Shown piece after piece: positions 4,357-9,878 of a stretch of DNA of 9,878 nt. Source of the stretch: Limisphaerales bacterium (lineage in GTDB: Bacteria; Verrucomicrobiota; Verrucomicrobiae; Limisphaerales; UBA11358); contig PLZL01000001.1 of NCBI GenBank assembly GCA_003152145.1, positions 1-9,878 of the forward strand, in the 5' to 3' direction. Numbering within the stretch: position 1 is the stretch's first letter; the number at the start of each line of letters is the position of its first letter. The notes beneath the pieces are model-generated. The model made no database searches and was not told the DNA's origin. It was given only the letters and a program-made list of their open reading frames with translations. The position numbers and the translations under genes are program-made.

Positions 4357-5729
4357 AAATCCGGGCGAGATCTTACAGCTATGCGCTCGTAACCATCGTG
4401 CTGGCACTGGTCTTGGGCTGGGCGGGTCGCATCACCTGGCAGGAACTCAGACAGTTGCACCGAAGCTTCGACTCTGTGCAAGAGGATGCATTTCACCTCT
4501 CGGATCACATTGATGCCTCAGTCGATGAATTGAAGGACATCGTGCTGCGCTTCGACTTACAACGCCGTCCGGAGGATCGGGCCGCGTTTCAGAAGAAAAG
4601 CCGGGATTTGCAGCAGTGGATTCGCGCTCACCAACCCAACATCACCACGCCGCAAGGGCGCGAATTGGTAGGCCAGATCGATGCGGCGTTTGAAGTTTAC
4701 ACATCACTTTCCACCAAGTTGATGGATGAACGAGCGCAGGCTGGGAGTGAACCTTCACTGACACCTGCGCTGGAGCAGGTGGATAATAATGCTGCCTCCA
4801 TCCTGGAATTGTGTGAGAAATTAAGGGGTGCCGAGCGCGCCGCGCAAACGCAGTTCATGGAAAATTCGCGGCGCGCACTCGTCTGGTTGCAGGAATTGCT
4901 GGCCGTGCAAATGGGGTTGTTGGTCTTCATGGTGGTAACCGGAGTCGTGGCAGTTTATCGCGGCGTAATTGGTCCCCTGCGCGTTGAGTTGGGCGAGAGC
5001 CGCGCCCTCGCCGCGCGGCACGAGAAGCTGGCATCGCTTGGCACACTCGCCGCCGGAGTGGCCCACGAAATTCGCAATCCACTAACGGCCATCAATGTTC
5101 GGCTGCACAGCTTGAAGAAGAACCTCATCCCGAACTCGTCGGAGCAGGAGGACGCCCTGGTCATCGGCCATGAAATCCAGCGCCTCGAACGCATCGTGCA
5201 GGAATTTTTGCAGTTTGCCCGCCCCGCCGACCCAAAGTTCCTCACCGTTTCTGCCGACAGCTTGCTTGCCACAATACAATCACTGTTCGGCCCCAAGTTC
5301 GAAAAGACTTCCATCCAATTGAATCTGGAATCGGTGCCGGATACTTGGGTGCGGGTGGACCCGCACCAGATCGAACAGGTGTTGATCAATCTGATTCAGA
5401 ATGCAGCCGAGAGCATGGAACGCGGCGGCACGATTACCTTGCGCTCCCGCAGCGTCACTTCACGATTGAAGGGTCGCGCTCGTCCCGTCGTCATGCTGGA
5501 AGTGAGCGACACTGGCAAGGGCATACCGCCCGAGGTGCGGAAGCGGATGTTCGACCCGTTTTTCACCACCAAGGAGGAGGGCACCGGCCTGGGCCTGGCC
5601 ATCGCGGCGCGGATTGTCGAAAAACACGGCGGCTCGCTTGAGTGCCGTTCCGAAGTGAATCGTGGCACCACCTTCGTCATACTGCTGCCACATACGAAAC
5701 CAGAAACAAATGATGAACCCTCAAACTAA
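4353..5729 (+). CDS. Membrane sensor histidine kinase (NtrB/ZraS-like)
   Basis: The 458-residue protein has a transmembrane helix at about 9-24, a mainly helical periplasmic domain (30-180, probable four-helix bundle), a second helix at about 187-204 and a cytoplasmic kinase core. The H-box is EKLASLGTLAAGVAHEIRNP with phospho-accepting His238, followed by the N-box (QVLINLIQNAAESM, Asn346 and Asn350), G1 (SDTGKG, 385-390), F-box (FDPFFTTK, 400-407) and G2 (GTGLGL, 410-415). All catalytic boxes are intact. This class pairs with NtrC-type activators and reports envelope or nutrient stress. The ATG at 4353 is preferred over a GTG at 4317 because it puts a basic N-terminus directly before the first membrane helix. 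It overlaps the NtrC gene by 17 nt. Confidence 0.92.
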   Translation: MKIRARSYSYALVTIVLALVLGWAGRITWQELRQLHRSFDSVQEDAFHLSDHIDASVDELKDIVLRFDLQRRPEDRAAFQKKSRDLQQWIRAHQPNITTPQGRELVGQIDAAFEVYTSLSTKLMDERAQAGSEPSLTPALEQVDNNAASILELCEKLRGAERAAQTQFMENSRRALVWLQELLAVQMGLLVFMVVTGVVAVYRGVIGPLRVELGESRALAARHEKLASLGTLAAGVAHEIRNPLTAINVRLHSLKKNLIPNSSEQEDALVIGHEIQRLERIVQEFLQFARPADPKFLTVSADSLLATIQSLFGPKFEKTSIQLNLESVPDTWVRVDPHQIEQVLINLIQNAAESMERGGTITLRSRSVTSRLKGRARPVVMLEVSDTGKGIPPEVRKRMFDPFFTTKEEGTGLGLAIAARIVEKHGGSLECRSEVNRGTTFVILLPHTKPETNDEPSN

Positions 5730-7146
5730 GATTTTATTGATTGAAGACGACTCCAGCGTCGCGGCGGGACTGAAAAAAGAGCTGCAGGCGGAAGGTTATC
5801 TGGTCGCCACAGCCACACGCGGCGATGAAGGTCTGGCCCGCGCCCAGGAGAATTCTTGTGACGTGGTGCTTACCGATCTGAAAATGCCAGGCTTGTCCGG
5901 CCTCGAATTGATCGAGCAACTCCATGCCACCAGGCCGAAGCTGCCCATCATCATGATGACCGCCTTTGGCACCACCGAAACCGCCATCGAAGCCACCAAG
6001 CTCGGCGCCTACGACTATCTCCTCAAACCATTTGACATGGGCGAACTCCTTGATCTCGTGGCCAAGGCCGTGGCCAGCAGCCGGCTCATGTCCGAACCAC
6101 TGGAAATGGGTCGTGCGCGGTCGGCCCAATCCGCCATCATTGGCGACAGCCGCGCCATGCAGGATATCTACAAGGAAATCGGGCGCGTGGCCGCCACCGC
6201 CGTCACCGTGTTGATTCGCGGCGAAACCGGCACCGGCAAGGAACTGGTGGCGCGGGCGATTTACCAGCACAGCAAGCGCGCCGCGAAGCCGTTCATCGCG
6301 GTGAATTGCGCGGCCATCCCGGAGACACTGCTGGAAAGCGAACTATTCGGCCATGAACGCGGCGCTTACACCGGCGCGCACGCCCGCCGCGTGGGCCGCT
6401 TCGAGCAAGCCAGCAACGGCACGATTTTTCTCGACGAAATCGGCGACTTGAGTTTGAGCACCCAGGTCAAGCTGCTGCGCGTGCTTCAGGAAAAATACAT
6501 CCAGCGTGTGGGCGGAAACGAAAAGATTCCAGTGGACGTGCGGGTGCTGGCAGCCACGCATCGCGACCTGGAAAGCGCAATGAAAGAGCGGCAGTTTCGG
6601 GAAGACCTGTTCTACCGCCTGAGCGGAGTCACCATCATGCTGCCGCCGTTGAGTCAACGCACTGAAGACATCCCGGAGTTGGTAAAATACTTCATGCACC
6701 GCTCCGGGCCGGAACTGGGCATCAAGTCGCCTTCCATTCAGCCCGAAGCCATCGCGTTTCTGCAAAGCCAGGCCTGGCCCGGCAACGTGCGGGAACTGGA
6801 AAACGTGGTTCGCCAGTCGCTATTGCTGGCACGCGGCTATCCGATCAGTCTGGACCATGTGCAGCAAGCCTACACGCGGGCTGGAAAACCGGTCGCCGCT
6901 TCCGATCAAACCATCGCGGGCTATTTCACCGAACTGCTGACCAGCGCCCAGCGCGGCGAAATGGCCAGCCTGCACGCCCGGATGGTCGAAGAAATGGAAC
7001 GCGAGCTTTACACCCGCGCCATCCAACTGGCCGAGGGCAACCAGGCCAAAGCCGCGCGCTGGCTGGGCGTGACCCGCACCACCATGCGGGAGAAACTCAT
7101 CCATTTTGGTTTGCGTCCCGCCGGAGAGAAATCGGAACAACCCTGA
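5713..7146 (+). CDS. NtrC-family sigma-54-dependent response regulator
   Basis: The 477-residue protein has three domains. The receiver (about 5-120) has EDD 11-13, phospho-acceptor Asp55 (VVLTDLKMP), Thr83 and Lys105. The AAA+ domain (about 140-370) has Walker A GETGTGKE (170-177), sigma-54 contact loop GAYTGA (217-222), Walker B TIFLDEIGD (237-245), and WPGNVREL (355-362). The C-terminal Fis-type helix-turn-helix has NQAKAARWLGVTRTTMREKL (443-462). All features for ATP-driven remodelling of sigma-54 polymerase are present. It should bind enhancers near sigma-54 promoters in this locus once phosphorylated by the adjacent kinase. The start overlaps the kinase end; an ATG at 5710, one codon earlier, is equally possible. 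Confidence 0.95.
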   Translation: MNPQTKILLIEDDSSVAAGLKKELQAEGYLVATATRGDEGLARAQENSCDVVLTDLKMPGLSGLELIEQLHATRPKLPIIMMTAFGTTETAIEATKLGAYDYLLKPFDMGELLDLVAKAVASSRLMSEPLEMGRARSAQSAIIGDSRAMQDIYKEIGRVAATAVTVLIRGETGTGKELVARAIYQHSKRAAKPFIAVNCAAIPETLLESELFGHERGAYTGAHARRVGRFEQASNGTIFLDEIGDLSLSTQVKLLRVLQEKYIQRVGGNEKIPVDVRVLAATHRDLESAMKERQFREDLFYRLSGVTIMLPPLSQRTEDIPELVKYFMHRSGPELGIKSPSIQPEAIAFLQSQAWPGNVRELENVVRQSLLLARGYPISLDHVQQAYTRAGKPVAASDQTIAGYFTELLTSAQRGEMASLHARMVEEMERELYTRAIQLAEGNQAKAARWLGVTRTTMREKLIHFGLRPAGEKSEQP

Positions 7147-7507
7147 AGCCATGATAACCGCTGCTTCCCGGCATCAACCCTAAACTCTCCCAAGTGGGCA
7201 GTGGCTGGTCACAAGCGGTTTTCCACTCGTCACTGCCATCCGCAGCCCTGAAGTGGCCAAAGTGCGTAAGCCGTTGGCGTCCCGACTCCGGTTGAGCACA
7301 CCTTCGCTGGCATGATTTCAGCTAAATCTCTCCTGTCGAATCGCGCCGCGAGTTTTGGCGCAAGCATGGAAAGACCAAGTCGATGAAAAACCGAATCGTA
7401 TTGAAATCCTTCAGTGTCCTGTCGTTTGACGCAATCAAGGTCACGGCTTTCCCCGTGCCCGCAATTGGGCTAATGAGAAAGAAAGTGCCCATGACCCTTC
7501 CGAGTCA
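7147..7507. other. Intergenic region upstream of receiver 4
   Basis: This 361-bp stretch has no convincing gene. It holds a sigma-54 promoter candidate (7308-7323), a GGCAGTG...CACTGCC inverted repeat (7197-7203 and 7231-7237), and the sequence CAGTGGCTGGTCAC (7199-7212). The last differs by one base from CAGTGGCTGTTCAC just before the kinase start (4336-4349). No clear intrinsic terminator follows the NtrC gene. Confidence 0.5.
7308..7323 (+). promoter_or_regulatory. Candidate sigma-54 promoter upstream of receiver 4
   Basis: TGGCATGATTTCAGCT has the TGGCA -24 core, G at the seventh position and GC at the exact -12 spacing, but CA instead of TT before the GC. The start would be near 7335, about 170 nt before receiver 4. 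It shares the TGGCAT core with the stronger promoter at 4163. Confidence 0.4.
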
Positions 7508-8014
7508 ATGAGTGAGCGGACCTATAAGGTGTTGGTGGCTGATGACGACGAATCGGTCCGCGAATCGCTGAGCAAGCTCCTGCACGGCGAGGGCTATCAA
7601 GTGGTTGCCGTGGCCAATGGCGCGGAGACGGCGGAGACATTTCGTCGGGAGCAGGATCAGATTGACCTGCTGTTGGTGGACCTGAACATGCCGCTAAAGA
7701 ACGGATGGGTCACACTGGACCGATTGCTCGAAGTCAATCCCTCCCTGCCAGTTCTTATTGTCACCGGACAACCCAACCAATACGAAATGGCGGAGGCGGC
7801 CGGGGTTTGTGCCTTGGTGGAAAAGCCGATTGATGTGCCGTCGTTGCTACAGCTCATCCACAAGCTACTGGCCGGTCCGGTCAAGTCCCGCATTCAGGGC
7901 AGCGGCCATCGGGGGTTTCCATTCCAACTCGTGCGTGCGGCGGGTGACACCTCGCGCTACTCGCGGATGTGGCAGAATGTCACTCCTTACAACCACGGGG
8001 GACTGAATGAATGA
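7508..8014 (+). CDS. Receiver-only response regulator 4
   Basis: The 168-residue protein has a receiver (6-125) with Asp12-14, phospho-acceptor Asp58 (LLLVDLNMP), Thr86 (IVTG) and Lys106-Pro107 (EKPIDVPSLLQL). It ends in a basic, aromatic tail (residues 126-168, including FPFQLVRAAG and YSRMWQNVTPY) that matches no output domain. It belongs to the same paralogous family as the three leftward receivers by its GW and KPIDVPxLL marks, but is separated from them by the kinase/NtrC genes and reads the other way. The weak CCTTCCGAG sequence before the ATG is not a Shine-Dalgarno match. A role as phosphate sink or as an adaptor read by its tail is inference. Confidence 0.88.
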   Translation: MSERTYKVLVADDDESVRESLSKLLHGEGYQVVAVANGAETAETFRREQDQIDLLLVDLNMPLKNGWVTLDRLLEVNPSLPVLIVTGQPNQYEMAEAAGVCALVEKPIDVPSLLQLIHKLLAGPVKSRIQGSGHRGFPFQLVRAAGDTSRYSRMWQNVTPYNHGGLNE

Positions 8015-8100
8015 GCGGATTTGAGGGACAGCTTCCAGAGCATTTTCAGTTCAGTGGGTTTCATTTGGGCAGAGTTCATTTTCAAGCGACACGGTCAGGG

Positions 8101-8117
8101 GCGGCGCTGCACGCCGC
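8101..8117 (+). terminator. GC hairpin after receiver 4, possible terminator
   Basis: GCGGCG-CTGCA-CGCCGC forms a 6-bp perfect stem with a 5-nt loop, 86 nt after the receiver 4 stop codon. It lacks a following T-run, so it may be a processing or REP-like stem rather than an intrinsic terminator. Confidence 0.35.
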
Positions 8118-8221
8118 TCTTGCCAAGAACTTCTCAGGGAATTAAATCTGCATAAGCCCAATAATTCCGCTACCCACTGGTCAAATTGGCAGTGACTTAA
8201 TTTGAATTTCAAATTTGCAAG

Positions 8222-8297
8222 CGGAGCGCGAGTTGTTCCAACTCGCAGCATATCCGCACTATCCAGCCGCTGCGGATTGAGGACAATCCGCGCTCCG
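8222..8297. repeat. REP-like cloverleaf element
   Basis: An outer 9-bp stem, CGGAGCGCG (8222-8230) with CGCGCTCCG (8289-8297), encloses or competes with two inner stems: GCGAGTT-GTTCC-AACTCGC (8228-8246) and GCGGATT-GAGGAC-AATCCGC (8272-8291). This layout resembles dispersed intergenic repeats I associate with Verrucomicrobiota genomes (recalled, not checked). TCAAATTTG occurs on both sides (8209-8217 and 8299-8307), as a target-site duplication would. Confidence 0.75.
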
Positions 8298-8311
8298 GTC
8301 AAATTTGGACA

Positions 8312-8428
8312 CTGCCGGATTCGACTGATTTATTGCTTAAAATTGCCGGGCCTCTTAACCTGAAGTTTGAAAGCTCATTTGAAATGAAGTCTGTGTCCTT
8401 GAAAAACAAAACCGCGATTGTGACCGGA
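8312..8428 (+). repeat. 117-bp direct repeat, right copy
   Basis: No mismatch seen against 365-481. This copy continues into the full SDR gene and so regenerates its upstream region and start. It immediately follows the REP-like element and its TCAAATTTG flank. Confidence 0.95.
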
Positions 8429-9085
8429 GCCAGCCGCGGCATCGGCCTGGCCATCGCCAAGGCTCTGGCCCGCGAAGGCGTGCGGCTCGGTCTGCTGTCC
8501 CGCTCTAAACCCGGCATTGGCGGCGAATTTGTCGCCTGCGACCTCGCGGATTTGGACAAAATTCCCGGGGCCGTCCGCCAGCTCGTTGACCGGCTCGGCA
8601 CGGTGGATTTTCTCATCAACAACGCCGGAATTTTTCTGGAGAAACCCGTGCCGGAAATTCAACTGGCCGACTGGGAGCGTGTCCTGCGCGTGAATGTCAC
8701 CGCTCCGTTTCTGATTACGCGGGAAGTTTTGCCGCAGATGATCGCGCGCCGGCAGGGACGCATCATCAACATCGCCAGCAGTGCGGCCATGCAGGGTTAT
8801 CTGCATCAATCCGCTTACTCCGCCAGCAAACACGCCCTGCTTGGCTTCGCCCGGTCCCTGGCGGTGGAAGCGAAGCCGCATGGCATCCACGTTTATAATC
8901 TTTGTCCCGGCGGCGTGGACACCGACTTCATCAAAGGCACCTACCTCGGCGAACGCTTGAAAGGCCAGCCGATGATCAATCCGGAAGACATCGCGGAAAT
9001 GGCGGTGTTCATTCTGCGCCAACCGGAGAACATTGACCTGTCAGAAGTGACGGTCCGACGGTTTGATTCAAAGGCTAAAGGCTAA
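8384..9085 (+). CDS. Short-chain dehydrogenase/reductase (FabG-like)
   Basis: The 233-residue classical SDR has TGASRGIG (14-21) for NAD(P) binding, NNAG (79-82), Asn104, catalytic Ser133 (IASSAA), Tyr145 and Lys149 (YSASK), and PGGVDTDF (175-182). It is slightly shorter than the usual 245-250 residues. The variable region between the second and third strands is short. It most resembles 3-oxoacyl-ACP reductase-like or generic sugar/alcohol dehydrogenases; the substrate is not predictable. The ATG at 8384 is chosen because residues 1-15 lead straight into the Rossmann strand; upstream in-frame TTG codons are unlikely. The last codons (SKAKG) are written in the GGCTAAAGGCT repeat, suggesting that the original C-terminus was altered by repeat insertion. 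Its first 15 codons are duplicated at 437-481. Confidence 0.9.
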   Translation: MKSVSLKNKTAIVTGASRGIGLAIAKALAREGVRLGLLSRSKPGIGGEFVACDLADLDKIPGAVRQLVDRLGTVDFLINNAGIFLEKPVPEIQLADWERVLRVNVTAPFLITREVLPQMIARRQGRIINIASSAAMQGYLHQSAYSASKHALLGFARSLAVEAKPHGIHVYNLCPGGVDTDFIKGTYLGERLKGQPMINPEDIAEMAVFILRQPENIDLSEVTVRRFDSKAKG

Positions 9086-9099
9086 AGGCTGAAGGCTGA
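9081..9099 (+). repeat. 19-bp inverted repeat, left arm (pairs with 9400-9418)
   Basis: GCTAAAGGCTGAAGGCTGA is perfectly complementary to TCAGCCTTCAGCCTTTAGC at 9400-9418. The arm is part of a short GGCTaaA/GGCTgaA tandem (9072-9099) that overlaps the SDR stop codon. The paired arms bracket the remains of the four-helix-bundle gene. Confidence 0.85.
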
Positions 9100-9102
9100 A
9101 TT

Positions 9103-9391
9103 TCAACCTTTGGCATTTTTGTCAATGGTGGTGAATATGGCGATCAATTGCCGCGTTTCGTCGAGAAGGCCAGCCATTTTCATTTTGGAAATGCAGCCGC
9201 CGGCCGCGTAGGACAGGCGTCGCGCCTGTCTCCATCTTCAAAAAATCCCTAACCATTCCGTGCGTTGTTTGCGAATCAGGAAAACATTCATAAGGGATGA
9301 AGTCTCAAAAGTTAGAGACAGGCGCGACGCCTGTCCTACGGCATCATTCCGGCTTCGTTCTCGGTTTCAAATCTTTCGGCTGTTCGTTCAT
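9103..9391 (-). pseudogene. Remnant of a four-helix-bundle (S23/IVP-type) gene
   Basis: Two separated minus-strand pieces look like the ends of one gene. The piece at 9391-9344 reads MNEQPKDLKPRTKPE and stops; its first 13 residues resemble the usual start of four-helix-bundle proteins of the S23 ribosomal/intervening-sequence family. The piece from about 9195 down to the stop at 9103-9105 contains ISKMKMAG and then LLDETRQLIAIFTTIDKNAK, which resembles the family's C-terminal helix. The middle, about 80 residues, is missing and a 134-bp palindromic element (9207-9340) sits there. No full protein can be made. The identification rests on recalled family sequence, not on a search. Confidence 0.5.
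9207..9340. repeat. 134-bp palindromic element with 26-bp terminal inverted repeats
   Basis: The arms 9207-9232 and 9315-9340 are perfectly complementary over 26 bp (outer end CGTAGGACAGGCGTCGCG). Each arm is itself a hairpin, GACAGGCG-TCG-CGCCTGTC. The 82-bp interior has no gene. The size, terminal repeats and position inside a broken gene fit a MITE-like or paired-REP element; transposase dependence is unknown. Confidence 0.7.
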
Positions 9392-9399
9392 TTTAGCCC

Positions 9400-9418
9400 T
9401 CAGCCTTCAGCCTTTAGC
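9400..9418 (-). repeat. 19-bp inverted repeat, right arm (pairs with 9081-9099)
   Basis: TCAGCCTTCAGCCTTTAGC lies just upstream of the ATG of the four-helix-bundle remnant and 7 nt beyond the stop codon of the right-hand dehydrogenase gene. Together with the left arm it could act as a bidirectional transcript-end structure between the convergent genes. Confidence 0.8.
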
Positions 9419-9425
9419 ATTCCGA

Positions 9426-9878
9426 TTAGCGCGGCGTCGCGTCCGGCAACCCGCCGTCCACGGGAATGCACGCGCCGGTTGTCGGCGTCTGCCGCAGGGT
9501 GAAAAACAAAACGGCATTCGTCACGTGCTCGGTGGTGACCCTGGCTTTCAGCAGATTGCGGTTGCGGTAATATTCCTCCAGACCTTTTTCGTCGAGGCCG
9601 CGCGCCTTCATCCGGCCGGGGCCGACCTCGGCCCAAAGTCCCGACTTGTGTGCGCCACCGGAAAACACGGCATCGGGCGCCACCATGTTGACACGGACGT
9701 GCAACGGTGCAAATTCCAGGCTGGCGATGCGCGCCAGTTGATGTGCCGCCGCCTTGGTCGCACTGTAAGCTCCAAAACCAGCGCCGGGGGCAAAAACATT
9801 TTTGGTGGAAATCAAAATCACGTCGCCGCCGGTGTTCTGCCGGGCAAAATGTCGCCCCGCCTCGGCCAAAACCAGAAG
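9426..9878 (-). CDS. SDR, C-terminal part; probably dehydrogenase half of a bifunctional rhamnulose-phosphate aldolase/dehydrogenase
   Basis: The frame enters from the right edge and ends at TAA 9426-9428; 150 residues are visible and the N-terminus is missing. SDR marks are the strand VILISTKN with probable catalytic Ser (visible residue 24) and YSATK (Tyr38, Lys42). The following stretch is VRVNMVAPDAVFSGG, an LWAEVGPGRMKARGL segment, then EEYYRNRNLLKARVTTEHV and TGACIPVDGGLPDATPR. The APDAVF, EEYYRxRNLLK and VDGGxPxAxPR elements recall the C-terminal domain of bifunctional rhamnulose-1-phosphate aldolase/lactaldehyde-type dehydrogenases used in rhamnose breakdown. Whether an aldolase domain precedes it cannot be seen. 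It is convergent with the SDR gene at 8384 and probably unrelated to the inserted locus. Confidence 0.75.
   Translation of the reverse strand, partial: LLVLAEAGRHFARQNTGGDVILISTKNVFAPGAGFGAYSATKAAAHQLARIASLEFAPLHVRVNMVAPDAVFSGGAHKSGLWAEVGPGRMKARGLDEKGLEEYYRNRNLLKARVTTEHVTNAVLFFTLRQTPTTGACIPVDGGLPDATPR

Larger units (their letters stand above)
482..8311. other. Candidate inserted island bounded by 117-bp direct repeats
   Basis: All two-component, glycogen-binding and ribosome-hibernation genes of the window lie between the two copies of the 117-bp repeat. Recombination between the copies would remove 7947 bp and join 1-481 seamlessly to the rest of the SDR gene at 8429, recreating a plausible ancestral locus. 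This is the arrangement expected for an element integrated at a gene's 5' end that brings a replacement end with it. No integrase, transposase, relaxase or phage gene is visible. Movement could have been by homologous recombination, by an enzyme acting in trans, or by loss of the recombinase. A chromosomal segmental duplication or an assembly join at a repeat cannot be excluded from sequence alone. Confidence 0.55.
8015..8311. other. Repeat-rich right end of the insertion
   Basis: This 297-bp stretch has no supported gene. It holds a GC hairpin (8101-8117), an AT-rich perfect palindrome AATTTGAA-T-TTCAAATT (8199-8215) and a cloverleaf-like REP element (8222-8297) set between two TCAAATTTG copies. 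It ends directly at the right copy of the 117-bp repeat. Confidence 0.6.

Noticed and set aside
8189..8204. Sigma-54-like TGGCAGTGACTTAATT near the right end
   Set aside because: The GG is present but no GC lies at the required distance, so the -12 element is absent.
8051..8302. Minus-strand 83-codon frame through the right intergenic region
   Set aside because: Most of it is a translation of the cloverleaf repeat and the GC hairpin, not an independent coding sequence.
365..8428. tRNA-type attachment site or encoded integrase explaining the repeats
   Set aside because: No tRNA-like sequence overlaps either repeat and no integrase, transposase or relaxase can be read in the window; the mechanism is left open.
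9260..9502. Plus-strand 80-codon frame containing RDRRDACPT
   Set aside because: It translates the palindromic element arm and runs into the antisense of the right-hand dehydrogenase; a repeat artefact.

Overview
The window looks like chromosomal DNA of a Verrucomicrobiota bacterium, probably of the Limisphaerales/Pedosphaera type. The clues are the intergenic repeat vocabulary (cloverleaf REP-like element, GACAGGCG hairpins, GGCTAAAGGCTGAAGGCTGA tracts), a four-helix-bundle gene remnant, and many genes without a clear Shine-Dalgarno sequence. No marker gene fixes the taxon, so this is inference.

Layout. Positions 1-155 hold the N-terminal part of a secreted Gly-rich protein (minus strand). 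A 117-bp sequence at 365-481 recurs without a visible mismatch at 8312-8428. The left copy carries the promoter-proximal region and first 15 codons of a short-chain dehydrogenase (SDR) gene and then breaks off; the right copy runs into the complete SDR gene (8384-9085). Everything between (482-8311) therefore looks like a discrete insertion of about 7.9 kb. No integrase or transposase is visible.

The insertion is one regulatory locus. Rightward from a divergent control region (3928-4352) lie a membrane sensor histidine kinase and an NtrC-type sigma-54 activator, with overlapping coding regions, and further on a receiver-only response regulator (7508-8014). Leftward runs a tightly packed probable eight-gene operon: receiver-only regulator, receiver-only regulator, AMPK-type glycogen-binding domain protein, receiver-only regulator, PGPGW membrane protein, short ribosome hibernation factor, second glycogen-binding domain protein, and a TFIIB-type zinc-ribbon protein. 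A near-consensus sigma-54 promoter precedes the kinase, and weaker candidates precede the leftward operon and the last receiver. The receiver plus glycogen-binding pair is duplicated.

My working model, an inference, is that the kinase/NtrC pair senses an envelope or energy cue and drives sigma-54 transcription of a set that stores carbon, silences ribosomes and buffers phosphotransfer through four output-less receivers. This would be a stress or dormancy module that could move as a unit.

Right of the insertion lie the intact SDR gene and, convergent to it, the C-terminal part of an SDR resembling the dehydrogenase half of bifunctional rhamnulose-1-phosphate aldolase/dehydrogenases. Between them is a repeat-rich stretch with the remains of a four-helix-bundle (S23/IVP-type) gene interrupted by a 134-bp palindromic element.
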